Source: Radiobacillus deserti (GTDB lineage: Bacteria; Bacillota; Bacilli; Bacillales; Amphibacillaceae). From it: a stretch of 64,000 nucleotides of DNA. How positions within the stretch are numbered: the first letter of the stretch is position 1; each line of letters begins with the position of its first letter. The stretch covers positions 2,480,001 through 2,544,000 of the forward strand of contig NZ_CP041666.1 in assembly GCF_007301515.1 (NCBI RefSeq), written 5' to 3'. The notes beneath the pieces were generated by a model. That model did no database searches. It had not been told where the DNA came from and saw only the letters and a program-made list of their open reading frames with translations. Positions 1-8,979 of the stretch are shown in pieces. Both the position numbers and the translations under genes were made by a program.

Positions 1-624
1 TACTTTATCATGGGCAGCAACAACTGCATAAAAGACCCTCTTGAAGTCTTGGAAGAAGCTCTAAAAGCAGGTATTACCCTATTTCAATTTCGAGAAAAAG
101 GCAAAGGTGCAAAACAAAAAGAGGACAAGAAAGAGCTCGCACAAAAAATGAAGGCATTATGTAGATCCTATAAAGTACCATTTCTCGTGAATGATGATAT
201 CCAGCTTGCTTTGGAAATTGAAGCAGATGGCATCCACGTTGGACAAGATGATGAACACATATCCGTTGTTCGTGCACAGTGTCCATCCGACTGGATTATA
301 GGAGTTTCCGCAACAAATGTAACAGAAGCTGTTCAGGCCAAAAGAGATGGTGCTGATTATATAGGAGTTGGGCCAATCTTTTCTACAACGACAAAGGAGG
401 ATGCAAAAAAACCAATGGGGTTATCTGGGTTAATAACAGTGCGAAAGAGTGTTGGCAAATCAATACCCATTGTGGCAATTGGTGGAATACAATTCTCACA
501 CATTAAAGACATACTTCAAGCTGGAGCTGACGGGATATCTATAATTTCAGCCATTAGCCAATCAAGGTCGCCCTTCCAATCTACCTTGCTATTGAAACAA
601 GAGCTCGACCTTTATACCCGCTAG
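1..624 (+). CDS. thiE: Thiamine phosphate synthase ThiE (5' end outside window)
   Basis: ThiE joins the pyrimidine (HMP-PP) and thiazole (HET-P) halves to make thiamine phosphate in the cytoplasm. The reading frame is open from base 1 (Y-F-I-M-G-S-N-N), and family members carry about 10-15 residues before this point, so the ATG at 10 is internal and the start lies upstream. Family signatures visible are YQFREK-like 'FQFREKG' early, 'VNDD' near residue 65, 'ADGIHVGQDD', 'GADYIGVGPIF' with 'TTTK' (phosphate/pyrophosphate loop), and 'VAIGGI' followed by 'GADGISIISAI' at the C-terminal phosphate site. The TIM-barrel appears complete from there on. A strong terminator follows 18 bases after the stop, so this is the last gene of its transcription unit. 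Confidence 0.95.
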   Translation, partial: YFIMGSNNCIKDPLEVLEEALKAGITLFQFREKGKGAKQKEDKKELAQKMKALCRSYKVPFLVNDDIQLALEIEADGIHVGQDDEHISVVRAQCPSDWIIGVSATNVTEAVQAKRDGADYIGVGPIFSTTTKEDAKKPMGLSGLITVRKSVGKSIPIVAIGGIQFSHIKDILQAGADGISIISAISQSRSPFQSTLLLKQELDLYTR

Positions 625-641
625 AGTTTTAACCAAAGATA

Positions 642-697
642 AGCCAAAAAAGGAAACCCTGCTAGTTCCACAACTGGCGGGGTTTCCTTTTTTGGCT
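642..697. terminator. Bidirectional terminator after thiE
   Basis: An 18-bp perfect inverted repeat (642-659 with 680-697) encloses a 20-base loop; its arms contain A and T runs, so it can terminate in either direction. It follows the thiE stop codon directly. Confidence 0.85.
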
Positions 698-897
698 AAT
701 TCGTGTAACCATTAAAATATAGAACGGAATCATCAGTATTGTAAAAATGTACAATAAGTTCAAGTTTATTCTATGCAATTCATCCATTTATGATACTATA
801 AATATAGAAATAGGAATAAATTCATTCGAAAAGTTTACTTCTAGATATAATGGATATAGAAAAAGTAAAACTATAATGAAACTTAGGTGGGAATCTT

Positions 898-1065
898 TTG
901 GTATTGCGTGAAATATCTACAGAATCTCTTGTCGAAATGCTCCGCACACTAGTCCGTTATTCAAAATCGTCCGACTTTACAAAGAGTTTAGATCTTGCTC
1001 TTCTAAAAAAACAAATTGAAGATGAACTTGAAGGACGTGGTATTCCATTGGAAGACACTAAATGA
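898..1065 (+). CDS. Small conserved-looking protein, 55 aa
   Basis: A TTG start at 898 is preceded by a good ribosome binding site (AGGTGGG, 885-891, 6-base gap) and the frame encodes 55 residues ending in EDTK. The protein is soluble, charged and predicted helical (REISTESLVEMLRTL..., KKQIEDELEGRGIPLE); it has no signal peptide or membrane segment. A TATAAT-like box lies at about 855. I do not recognise a family. The codon use, start signal and helix-friendly composition support a real gene. It has a free-standing position between the thiE terminator and the convergent motAB operon. Confidence 0.6.
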   Translation: MVLREISTESLVEMLRTLVRYSKSSDFTKSLDLALLKKQIEDELEGRGIPLEDTK

Positions 1066-1344
1066 ATAGGAAAATTTAAGCCCCCCTTCTACCTTATATA
1101 AAAATGCTATTCATACTTTTTCTGCTGTAAATGGGATGGTTTCTTTATCTATCAAGCTCTTATTACACTGTCATGTAGAAACTTTGATTTTCACTAACAT
1201 TTGAACGTTAAATCACTCTTTGTTTCGGTGTGCCCTAGCTATCTTGATAACGTTAACTTAACTCTCTTCAACCCCAATATTACCAAAGAGTCCTATGATT
1301 AATGATTATCTCTTACTCGATAATCGTCTATAACAGAAGCAAAA

Positions 1345-1369
1345 GCGTACTTTGTCAGACAAAGTACGC
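1345..1369 (-). terminator. Terminator of motAB
   Basis: A 12-bp stem (GCGTACTTTGTC with its complement) with a one-base loop lies just past the motB stop codon on the minus strand and is followed by a short T run. The A and T runs on both sides would also let it act on plus-strand transcription. Confidence 0.75.
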
Positions 1370-1374
1370 TTTTT

Positions 1375-2145
1375 TTAGTATCTCGGTAATATTAAAATCT
1401 CCACTCTTCGATTTCGTGCTCTTCCTTCACTTGTATCATTAGAAGCAATTGGTTCATATTCACCAAATCCTTTTGCACTAAACCACTCTGGATTCAATTG
1501 ATCATTTTTTAGAATGATTTTCATAAAGTTAACAGCTCGCATTACACTAAGCTCCCAATTGGATGAAAAGTCAGAGTTTTGAATTGGTACGTTATCTGTA
1601 TGCCCACTAATAATAATATTACGTGGTGGATTGATAACAAGAAGCTGAGATATTTCTCGTGCAATTTCTAAATCCTGTGTTCTTACATCTGCATTCCCAG
1701 ACGCAAACAACACATTATCCCGAATAGTCACAAGTAGACCTTCATCCGTCAAAGACGTTTCTAATTGAGCAGTTAAATTATTCTTTTGAATATAAGAATT
1801 AATCTTAGCTTGAATTTCCTCCAGTTCTTTTTGGTCCTGCTTTTTCGCTTCCTCGTCCGGAGATTCTTCTTCCTCAGGTGTCTCTTCCTTCTTTTCCTCT
1901 TGTTCATCTAAAGATGTTGCTTCAGGATCTTCTTTAGGACTTGGGTTTTCCATGATACCCGTTCCACTTGTAAATTCTTTTTGAAACACTTCTGACAATG
2001 TTTCATACTTTTTTGCATCTATCTCACTCATTGAATATAATACGAGAAACAATGCTAACAAAAGCGTCATAAGATCCGCATACGGGATAAGCCAGGATTC
2101 ATCAACATGCTCTTCATGATGCTTTTTTTTGCCTTTTTTACTCAT
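1375..2145 (-). CDS. motB: Flagellar stator protein MotB
   Basis: MotB anchors the stator to peptidoglycan and carries the ion-binding aspartate. The 256-residue protein has a basic N-terminus, one membrane segment at about 19-40 with the proton/sodium-site Asp24 in 'PYADLMTLL', an acidic Glu/Pro-rich linker (about 65-110) and a C-terminal OmpA-like domain with 'ISGHTDNVPI' and 'GFGEYEPIASN...ARNRRVEI'. The linker is long and highly acidic, which may be an adaptation to salt but is not proof. The start overlaps the end of motA by 8 bases (translational coupling). The ion type cannot be settled by eye; the partner resembles H+-type MotA more than MotP. Confidence 0.95.
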   Translation of the reverse strand: MSKKGKKKHHEEHVDESWLIPYADLMTLLLALFLVLYSMSEIDAKKYETLSEVFQKEFTSGTGIMENPSPKEDPEATSLDEQEEKKEETPEEEESPDEEAKKQDQKELEEIQAKINSYIQKNNLTAQLETSLTDEGLLVTIRDNVLFASGNADVRTQDLEIAREISQLLVINPPRNIIISGHTDNVPIQNSDFSSNWELSVMRAVNFMKIILKNDQLNPEWFSAKGFGEYEPIASNDTSEGRARNRRVEILILPRY

Positions 2146-2932
2146 CTGCGGTCACTCCACTTCCTTCAGTGATTTTTTTCCGCTCACCCGTTGGCAAATA
2201 TGAAGCTAATTTTTGCTCAATGACTTTTGGAGACTCCCCTTCCATAATAGATAAGACGCCTTCAATCATCATGTATTTTAATTGAGCTTCTTGCTTAGAC
2301 TTACGCTTTAGCTTGTTGGCAAAAGGGTGCCATAAAACGTATCCAGTAAAAATACCTAGTAAAGTTGCAACAAATGCAGCACTAATGGCATGACCTAATC
2401 CCTCTTGGTCTTGCATATTTCCGAGTGCGGCAATAAGACCAATAACAGCCCCCAAAACCCCAAGCGTTGGAGCATACGTTCCTGCCTGAGTAAAAATACC
2501 AGCACCCGCCTGATGTCTCTCCTCCATTGCTTCGATTTCTTCAGATAAAACATCTCGAATATAATCCGCATTTTGCCCATCAATCGCCAATGTGAGTCCG
2601 TTTTTTAAGAACTCGTCTTCTACTTCAGCTGCTTTCGGTTCAAGAGCAAGCAATCCTTCTTTTCTAGAAAGCTGTGCCCATTCTGAAAATTGCTTAATAA
2701 GTACTACAGGATCCGCAATTTTTTGATTTTTGAAGAGGATTCCAAATAGCTTTGGAACTTTCTTTAATTCACTCATCGGGAATGCAATCGTAACGGCTGC
2801 TACTGTTCCTAATACGATAATCATCCATGCTGCCGGATTGATAAGAACAGTTGGAGGTACACCTTTAAAGACCATCCCGACTCCTACCGCGATAATTCCT
2901 AATATTAAACCAACTAATGAAGCTATATCCAT
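2138..2932 (-). CDS. motA: Flagellar stator protein MotA
   Basis: MotA forms the ion channel of the flagellar motor with MotB and contacts FliG. The 264-residue protein has four membrane segments (about 5-22, 33-52, 148-170, 180-202) and a large cytoplasmic loop. Conserved stretches are 'FSEWAQLSRKEGLLALE', 'EEIEAMEERHQAGAGIF', 'GTYAPTLGVLGAVIGLI' and 'AAFVATLLGIFTGYVLWHPF', nearly as in B. subtilis MotA. It is first in a two-gene operon with motB and no other chemotaxis or flagellar genes are near. No clear sigma-D promoter was identified upstream. Confidence 0.96.
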   Translation of the reverse strand: MDIASLVGLILGIIAVGVGMVFKGVPPTVLINPAAWMIIVLGTVAAVTIAFPMSELKKVPKLFGILFKNQKIADPVVLIKQFSEWAQLSRKEGLLALEPKAAEVEDEFLKNGLTLAIDGQNADYIRDVLSEEIEAMEERHQAGAGIFTQAGTYAPTLGVLGAVIGLIAALGNMQDQEGLGHAISAAFVATLLGIFTGYVLWHPFANKLKRKSKQEAQLKYMMIEGVLSIMEGESPKVIEQKLASYLPTGERKKITEGSGVTADE

Positions 2933-3157
2933 GTCGTTTCACCCATTCTCTCTATAAACTTAATTACTACACGTTTAATGTTCGATACTATTTATTTCGT
3001 CATATTTTCCGATTTTTCAATAGAAAACGTCAATTTTTTCGATAAAATCTATTATTATTCTTCTGTACATATTGTAGAAAACGTTATCAAAAAATCGAAC
3101 TTATAGAACGAAACGTTTCTCTAACATATTCGTAAAACGATAAGTAGGAGGTATAAA

Positions 3158-3865
3158 ATGGGAAAATTATTAGTATTTTTTATTGCTGGTTCTATCGGAA
3201 TATTATTACGTTTTTTTATTTTAGGAAAATTTGACTTAGATCAACTTTTTTTATTGTTACTTTTCCCGATAGCGACTATTTTTGTTTATGGCATCATGCG
3301 CTATCAAATTAGAAAGGATGCTAGCTTCCAAGCAACTGGCGACCCATATGACATGCAAACTAAAATGGCTGAAAGATACAGCACAGGTTTGAAAGTTGTG
3401 ACACATGGGAAAGATATAATTGGAGAGTTTAATCGCTTTTATAAGAAAAAATGGCATAGAGTAATAACTGAAGTAATAGGGAGTACATTTCACATAAACC
3501 TTACTTTTAATTTATCTAGTCATATAAAAATTGTAGGAATAAATGAGCATGCACTAGCTCGTAATTCTCAATGGGAAATTTATGAGAACAATAAGCTAGT
3601 AGGACAAATACGTACAGATCATAGTTTGAAAAATGTAGCAAAATTGAAAGAAACATTCATTTTAGAGCTTGGAGAAGAAACATTTAATTTTTATTCTTTA
3701 AGTATTGGCTCCGAAACAAAGGTGGAAAAAAATAACCTAGAAGTTGCTAATGGGAAGCGGAGAAAAGGTTCAATATATGGAATTACCGTAAACGAGGCTA
3801 ACAAGCAGCATGAAGAAGTACTGTTCGCAGTGTTCGTGCTTTTCAATTACGTGTATGAGCAGTAG
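3158..3865 (+). CDS. Tubby C-terminal-like domain protein with two N-terminal membrane segments
   Basis: The start has an ideal ribosome binding site (TAGGAGG, 3146-3152). Residues about 1-22 and 26-46 are hydrophobic segments, followed by a soluble domain of about 180 residues. The C-terminal part ('HALARNSQWEIYENNKLVGQIR', 'ETFNFYSLSIGSETKV') resembles the tubby/LURP/scramblase-like barrel found in small Firmicute proteins ('tubby C-terminal domain-like'). The function is unknown; scramblase-like folds bind lipids or DNA, but neither can be claimed here. It stands alone, followed at once by the IS element. Confidence 0.7.
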   Translation: MGKLLVFFIAGSIGILLRFFILGKFDLDQLFLLLLFPIATIFVYGIMRYQIRKDASFQATGDPYDMQTKMAERYSTGLKVVTHGKDIIGEFNRFYKKKWHRVITEVIGSTFHINLTFNLSSHIKIVGINEHALARNSQWEIYENNKLVGQIRTDHSLKNVAKLKETFILELGEETFNFYSLSIGSETKVEKNNLEVANGKRRKGSIYGITVNEANKQHEEVLFAVFVLFNYVYEQ

Positions 3866-3910
3866 GTTACGAGTATAAAACTGATGATGATTAATTCTAT
3901 TTCCAATTAA

Positions 3911-3958
3911 AAAAGGGGCTGTCCCATAAGTCTGTATAGACTAATTGGGACAGCCCTT
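3911..3958. terminator. Hairpin at the left end of the IS
   Basis: The left terminal repeat (AAAAGGGGCTGTCCCA) is followed within 40 bases by an inverted copy (TGGGACAGCCCTTTT), making a strong stem with A and T tails. It would stop outside transcription from entering the transposase gene and may end transcripts of the gene at 3158. Confidence 0.7.
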
Positions 3959-5809
3959 TTCTTTTATTACTGTTGGTGCCGGAAAAGTGGCATTGGGAAA
4001 CGATTCCCTTCCCAAATTGGCAATCAACAATGCAAAAATCTTCTCTTTTACATACAAAAAAATCGCCTCATTCGTTATAATGTAAGCGACCAAACCAACA
4101 AAAAACGAAAAGTGAGGCGATTTTTTATGAGTAACTCTTCGGCTACTTTCATTGATTATAACATGGGTCAATTGGTTCTACCAATGGACTTCAGTGATTT
4201 AATTCCAGAGGACCATGTGGTCCGCGTCATTCATGCCATGGTGGAACAGGTGAATGATGATATCTTCTTTTCCCAATACCAAGGGGGTGGCCGGAGCTCC
4301 TATCATCCCAAAATGATGACAAAAGTTATCTTATACGCCTACACGCAAAAAATCTACTCCTGCCGTGAAATCGCCAAAGCCCTTCGGGAACATCTCCCGA
4401 TGATGTGGCTGGCCGGCCAACAGACACCAGATTTCCGAACCATCAACCGGTTCCGCTCAGAACGTATGAAGGCAATTATTGAACCTTTATTCACGGAGTT
4501 GATTAAGCTTCTAATCGATCAAGAGTACATATCCATGGACAACTACTTCCTTGATGGAACCAAAATCGAGGCGAATGCCAATAAATACACGTTTGTGTGG
4601 AAAAAATCTGTCCAACGTTACGAAGAAAAACTACAGGAAAAATTGGATCAAACATTCGCGGATATTGAAGATGCCATTGAGATGGATGAAAAAATACTTC
4701 CGGATGAAGGGTCTCCTGCCAAGCGAGTAACTTCGGAGCAACTCGAAAAAGTTGTCGAGCAGGTAGAAACCCAGGTAGAACAGGCGGAAAAAGCCGTCGA
4801 AGAAGAAAATGATAAGGAAAAGAAGAAAGAAAAAGGAAGTATTCCGTGCTAAACGACGTATCTATAAAACGTTGAGCCAGGACTACCTACCTCGTTTAAA
4901 AAAGTATGAAACCCAGCTGGCCACCTTCGGTGACCGGAACAGTTATTCCAAGACAGACACGGATGCCACCTTTATGCGAATGAAAGAAGATCATATGAAG
5001 AATGGACAACTGAAACCTGGTTATAATGTGCAGGCAGGAACAGAAAATCATTCATCCTCGGCTACTCGATCCATCAGCGTCCAACGGACACCCGTTTTTT
5101 GAACCACACATTCAAAAACTACAGGCCAGAGAGCTTCCGTTCCCTAATACAATTGTCGCTGATGGAGGGTATGGTGGAGTCAATTATAAATACGCAAAGA
5201 AGGAAGGGTTTGAAACACTCATTCCCTACAACACGATGCGAAAAGAGCAGTCCCGTTCGTTCAAGAAAGACCCAAGTCAGGTTATGAACTGGGAGTACAA
5301 GGAGGATGGGGATTATTACATTTGTCCGAATGGACGAAAAGTTCTTTTTCAATTCCACTCGCACCGTACCGATCGGTACGGCTATACGCGAACATTCAAG
5401 GTCTATGAATGCGAAGAGTGTAGTGGATGCCCATTAAAAGAAAAGTGCACGAAAGCAAAAGGAAACCGGCGCGTTTACTATAACCCGGCATTTGAACAAC
5501 TGAAGAAGGAAGCAAGGGAAAACCTTTGGTGTGACAAAGGAGCACGTATCTACGCCAGACGAAAAGTGGAGGTGGAAAGTGTGTTCGGTCATATCAAGGG
5601 CAATCGGTCGTTCCGGCGATTTTCTCTTCGTGGGATCGATAAAGTAAGGATAGAGTTTGGACTGGTCGCGATGGCCCACAACTTCCTGAAACAGGCAGAG
5701 TGGAACCGCCTGTTTCATAGCGGAAATAAGCTCACACCGAAAAAGCCACGGAGAAAAATGAATATCTCCGTGGCTTTTTCATTTCAAAGAGGCCTTTTGA
5801 GACAGCCCC
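3915..5809 (+). mobile_element. IS1182-family insertion sequence, degraded
   Basis: The ends are imperfect inverted repeats: GGGGCTGTCCCATAAG at 3915-3930 and, on the other strand, GGGGCTGTCTCAAAAG ending at 5809 (14 of 16 match). Between them lies one transposase gene of the IS1182 type, broken by three frameshifts. A hairpin at the left end and a terminator before the right end isolate the transposase. I see no obvious target duplication. The element sits 9 bases past the stop codon of the cwlO-like gene on the opposite strand and has probably displaced its terminator. It is about 1.9 kb, usual for the family. Confidence 0.9.
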
Positions 5810-5850
5810 ATCCAGTTATTAATTTAATACTCTTCTTACTACTCCGCTGA
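4127..5850 (+). pseudogene. IS1182-family transposase, three frameshifts
   Basis: The protein is a DDE transposase. The N-terminal domain (MSNSSATFIDYNMGQLVLP..., 'YSCREIAKALREH', 'PDFRTINRFR') and the catalytic part ('YFLDGTKIEANANKYTFVW', 'PNTIVADGGYGGVNY', 'KVEVESVFGHIKGNRSFRRF') are intact in sequence but lie in three frames. Frame changes occur in an A5 run near 4836-4840 (one extra A), near 5049 where one base is missing (ENQ-F reads as EN-H-S), and in a T6 run at 5095-5100 (one T short). In the last frame no stop occurs before the end of the IS and it runs to 5850, antisense into the neighbouring gene. A GTG at 4112 is an alternative start, but ATG 4127 follows GTGAGGCG at a good distance. 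Confidence 0.9.
5741..5778 (+). terminator. Transposase terminator inside the IS
   Basis: A 14-bp stem (AAAAGCCACGGAGA at 5741-5754 with 5765-5778) ends in a T run. It lies just before the right terminal repeat. Confidence 0.8.
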
Positions 5851-7006
5851 AGTGACTAGCCCAATATCCACTAGACATATTAGCTATCGCTACTCCAGTA
5901 GAGCTTTGAGAACCGATGAATTTTCCGCCGCCTACATAGATTCCAACGTGACCATTTGTCTTATACGTATTGAAGAATACTAAGTCACCTGGCTGCATTT
6001 GGCTTGCAGAAACAGCTCGTCCAACTCCAACTAGAGAAGATGTGCTTGCTGGTAAGCTAATCCCTGCTTGTGAGAATGCATAAGATACAAACCCAGAGCA
6101 ATCAAATCTACCATTGCGAATATCATAAGCGTTTCTTCCGCCACCAAATACATACGTAGAGTTTCCAATGTATTTGTATCCAACACTAATCACAGATTGT
6201 GCACTTCCGCTTACAGTATTATTAGAGAAGGATGGTGTAGAAACACTTTGCGATCCTACTTGTGTAGATCTACCTGATTGGAAGGATGCTAGTTGACTTG
6301 CAAGATTCGCATCTTTCCGTTCAAGCGCTGCTTTTAACTCTTCATTTTTTTCCTGCTGAGCTAGAAGGTCTTTCTTCAATGCTTCGTTTTGTTCTTTTTG
6401 TTCAAGAATCTGTGCTTGCATTCCTTCGAGTTCGGTCATCATGCTGTTCAAATCTTCAAGCTTATTTTTAACAGAATCTTGTTTTTTCTTTACAGCTGCT
6501 TTATCTGCTTCTAAGTCGTTTAATAAGTTTTCATCCGCTTCCACAATCGTATTTACAGCGAACACTCGATTTATAAAATCACCGAAGCTTTTAGATCCAA
6601 AGATTACTTCTAAATAGCTAATTTCTCCGCCACTTTGTTGGAAAGACTGTGCACGTTCTTTAAGAATATCGAGGCGCTTTTCAATGCTCTTCTCTAAAGC
6701 AACAATTTCTTCCTCAAGTTTAGCAATTTCTGCTTTTGTATCTTTGATTTTCTTCTTCGTATCATCAATTTTTTGTTGGTTATCCTCGATAGCCTGGTCG
6801 ACTCGTGCAACTTGCTCGTTCAACTCTTTTAAGTCTTTCTCTGCTTCAGCAATTACTTTCTCCGCTTCAGAAATCTTGGATTGAATGTGTGAACGTTTCT
6901 GTTGAATTTCTGCTTGTGTCTCCGCCTGCACAGATGGGATTGCGATGGTACTTGCCAATCCTACTGCAATACTCATGTTAAGAATGATAAGCTTTTTCTT
7001 TAGCAC
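5819..7006 (-). CDS. cwlO: CwlO-type NlpC/P60 peptidoglycan endopeptidase
   Basis: This is a secreted D,L-endopeptidase that cuts the peptide stems of peptidoglycan during growth. It has a signal peptide (residues 1-28, ending VQA-E), a long coiled coil (about 30-235) with the 'GGEISYLEVIFGSKSFGDFINR' block typical of CwlO/PcsB proteins, a Ser/Thr-rich linker, and an NlpC/P60 domain (about 268-395) with catalytic Cys in 'RFDCSGFV' and His in 'NGHVGIYVG'. The third polar residue falls in 'FIGSQSS'. A GTG start at 7006 is preceded by GGGGA. In relatives CwlO is activated by FtsEX through the coiled coil and controlled by WalRK; no convincing WalR box is seen here. The IS right end lies 9 bases past the stop. 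Confidence 0.92.
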   Translation of the reverse strand: MLKKKLIILNMSIAVGLASTIAIPSVQAETQAEIQQKRSHIQSKISEAEKVIAEAEKDLKELNEQVARVDQAIEDNQQKIDDTKKKIKDTKAEIAKLEEEIVALEKSIEKRLDILKERAQSFQQSGGEISYLEVIFGSKSFGDFINRVFAVNTIVEADENLLNDLEADKAAVKKKQDSVKNKLEDLNSMMTELEGMQAQILEQKEQNEALKKDLLAQQEKNEELKAALERKDANLASQLASFQSGRSTQVGSQSVSTPSFSNNTVSGSAQSVISVGYKYIGNSTYVFGGGRNAYDIRNGRFDCSGFVSYAFSQAGISLPASTSSLVGVGRAVSASQMQPGDLVFFNTYKTNGHVGIYVGGGKFIGSQSSTGVAIANMSSGYWASHFSGVVRRVLN

Positions 7007-7136
7007 TCGATTCCCCTACCTTCCAAACTATCGTTTGTTGTATTTATGTAAACTATTAAATTTTCTATCTTTTAGCCTATTAATCTATCTCTTCTTGATA
7101 GGCACTTCGTAGTATAACATCATAAAATGACAGGAA

Positions 7137-7154
7137 TGTAATACGAATATTACA
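7137..7154. promoter_or_regulatory. 18-bp palindrome TGTAAT-N6-ATTACA upstream of cwlO
   Basis: TGTAATACGAATATTACA lies 131 bases upstream of the cwlO start in a 396-base gap without genes (7007-7402). The same arms with the same 6-base spacing occur in front of the XRE gene at 26360. The rest of the gap holds AT-rich DNA and, near its far end, the zupT terminator. Confidence 0.5.
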
Positions 7155-7347
7155 ATTCTGTTTCATTCGTTACAAAACCCTTCTTTTTTACAAAATGTTT
7201 CACAGAATAAAACCTCTAAAACACTGTTATGACAATGGTTATAAAATACATGTTGCATCGTGAAACAAATAAGACGAAATCGTGTTTTTTTGTCAAAAGG
7301 GAGAATTTATACGTGATTTTTGTGACAAAAATGTGTCAAAAGCAAAA

Positions 7348-7371
7348 AACACTCCCACTATTGGGAGTGTT
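7348..7371 (-). terminator. Terminator of zupT
   Basis: A 10-bp stem (AACACTCCCA and complement) with a 4-base loop is followed on the minus strand by TTTTTTGCTTTT. It lies 31 bases past the zupT stop. Confidence 0.85.
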
Positions 7372-7402
7372 TTACTTTTTTGGATATTTTTTTAAGTTTG
7401 GA

Positions 7403-8206
7403 TTAAATGAATAAAAGTAGACTCAAGGCCATAACCATCATTCCAGCAATTAAACCATAAATAGAGGTGTGTGCTTCATCGTATTTCTTCGCAGCTGGTA
7501 GTAATTCGTCCAGTGAAATGAAAACCATAATACCAGCAACTGCAGCGAATATAATTCCAAACAGAATATCATTTAAGAATGGCATTAAAATTAAGTATGC
7601 TACAATTGCTCCCACTGGTTCAGATAGTCCAGACAGAAAAGATAATCGAAATGCTTTCTTCTTGTCCCCAGTAGCAAAATAGACTGGAACAGATACAGCA
7701 ATTCCTTCCGGGATATTGTGAATAGCAATGGCCACTGCAATGGCAACACCTAGACTGGGGTCTTGCAATGCCGATGTAAAGGTAGCAATTCCCTCAGGAA
7801 AATTGTGAATTGCTATTGCTAGTGCCGTAAATGTCCCCATTTTTAAGAGAGCAGGATCATTTACTTTACTCGAATTCATATCCTCTACTCTTTTTACTTC
7901 ATGAGGATTTCCTGATTTCGGAATAAATTTATCGATTAAGGCTATGAGCATCATTCCGCCGAAGAAGGCTATAACCGTTATCCAATTTCCTAATTGAACA
8001 TCTAATTCCCCAACTAATGCATCCTTCGCTTTTACAAAAATTTCAATCATGGATACATAAATCATGACTCCTGCTGAGAACCCTAGTGCTAGTGATAAGA
8101 ACTTGGTGTTGGTGGAGGAAGTGAAAAATGCAAGGATACTACCCACCCCGGTAGCAAGACCTGCCATTAGCGTTAAACCAAATGCTACTATTAATTCTTC
8201 TCCCAT
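7403..8206 (-). CDS. zupT: ZIP-family zinc transporter ZupT
   Basis: ZIP proteins import Zn2+ and related divalent metals. The 267-residue protein has eight predicted membrane segments with the metal-site motifs 'HNFPEGIATF' in TM4 and 'HNIPEGIAVSVP' in TM5, the hallmark of the ZupT/GufA group. I chose ATG 8206 (MGEELIVAFG) because it follows AAAGGGGC at a proper distance and fits the usual length; the frame remains open to 8287 but that part (MYKGNFKMSS...) lies upstream of the ribosome site. It is monocistronic with its own terminator. No Zur box was recognised in front of it. Confidence 0.92.
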   Translation of the reverse strand: MGEELIVAFGLTLMAGLATGVGSILAFFTSSTNTKFLSLALGFSAGVMIYVSMIEIFVKAKDALVGELDVQLGNWITVIAFFGGMMLIALIDKFIPKSGNPHEVKRVEDMNSSKVNDPALLKMGTFTALAIAIHNFPEGIATFTSALQDPSLGVAIAVAIAIHNIPEGIAVSVPVYFATGDKKKAFRLSFLSGLSEPVGAIVAYLILMPFLNDILFGIIFAAVAGIMVFISLDELLPAAKKYDEAHTSIYGLIAGMMVMALSLLLFI

Positions 8207-8343
8207 CGTGTTGCCCCTTTCTAAGTTCTTTTTACAAACATTCATCCCATTGTATGCAGAAGACATTTTAAAGTTTCCCTTATACAAGATTTTATCGTGG
8301 CGTCAATACACCGTCAATTAATTTATTTTCCTAGCATACAAAA

Positions 8344-8370
8344 AGCCGAGGTTTTTTCCACCTCGGCTTG
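8344..8370 (-). terminator. Terminator of the sigma-clpP operon
   Basis: A 10-bp stem (AAGCCGAGGT with ACCTCGGCTT) lies just past the clpP stop codon. The A run at 8341-8345 gives a T tail on the minus strand. Confidence 0.85.
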
Positions 8371-8374
8371 TTCT

Positions 8375-8959
8375 CTACTTTTTACCACGAATTACTTCAT
8401 CAATTATCCCGTAATCCTTGGCTTCCTTAGCATTCATGAAGTAATCTCGATCGGTATCCTTTTCAATTACTTCTTTTGACTGACCAGTCCGTGTAGCAAT
8501 TATCTCATTAATATGGTCTTTTAATTTCAATATTCGGTTAGCAGAAATTTCAATATCAGTAGCTTGACCCTTTGCTCCTCCCAGTGGCTGGTGAATCATA
8601 ATTTCACTATTTGGTAATGCACATCGTTTTCCTTTTGCTCCCGCTAGCAATAACAAAGCCCCAAACGAAGCTGCCATTCCAGTACAAATGGTTCGTACAT
8701 CTGGCTGGATGTATTGCATCGTATCATAAATGGCGAAACCCGCAGTAGTAGAACCACCCGGACAGTTAATGTAAAGCGAAATATCTTTTTCTGGATCATC
8801 AGCTGCAAGAAACAGTAATTGTGCAACAATTGTATTCGCAACATGATCGTTAATCTCATCACCTAACATTATTATTCGATCCTTTAACAATCTTGAATAG
8901 ATATCATAGGAACGCTCCCCACGGCTAGATTGTTCAATTACATATGGAATCGTTGTCAT
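8375..8959 (-). CDS. clpP: Divergent ClpP protease subunit (ClpP paralogue)
   Basis: ClpP forms the barrel-shaped serine protease that works with ClpX or ClpC ATPases. At 194 residues it has the normal length, and the triad is complete: Ser98 in 'GMAASFGALL', His123 in 'MIHQPLGGA', Asp172 in 'DTDRDYF'. It differs from the housekeeping protein at usually fixed positions: 'INCPGGSTTAG' has Cys where Ser is normal, and 'AASFGALLLLAG' replaces 'AASMGAFLLAAG'. This suggests a second ClpP rather than the main one; the main clpP would be elsewhere. The gene starts 20 bases after the ECF-like sigma gene with GGAGGAAAAAGG in between, so the two are co-transcribed. Confidence 0.92.
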   Translation of the reverse strand: MTTIPYVIEQSSRGERSYDIYSRLLKDRIIMLGDEINDHVANTIVAQLLFLAADDPEKDISLYINCPGGSTTAGFAIYDTMQYIQPDVRTICTGMAASFGALLLLAGAKGKRCALPNSEIMIHQPLGGAKGQATDIEISANRILKLKDHINEIIATRTGQSKEVIEKDTDRDYFMNAKEAKDYGIIDEVIRGKK

Positions 8960-8979
8960 CCTTTTTCCTCCTCGGCATA

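Noticed and set aside
1066..1344. Gene-free stretch between the small protein gene and the motAB terminator
   Set aside because: I saw no frame with a start signal, no clear RNA structure and no repeat.
3900..5825. Target site duplication of the IS
   Set aside because: The bases beside the two ends do not match convincingly.
7007..7230. WalR box for the cwlO-like gene
   Set aside because: Only partial matches to TGTWAH-N5-TGTWAH were seen; the clear palindrome at 7137 has another layout.
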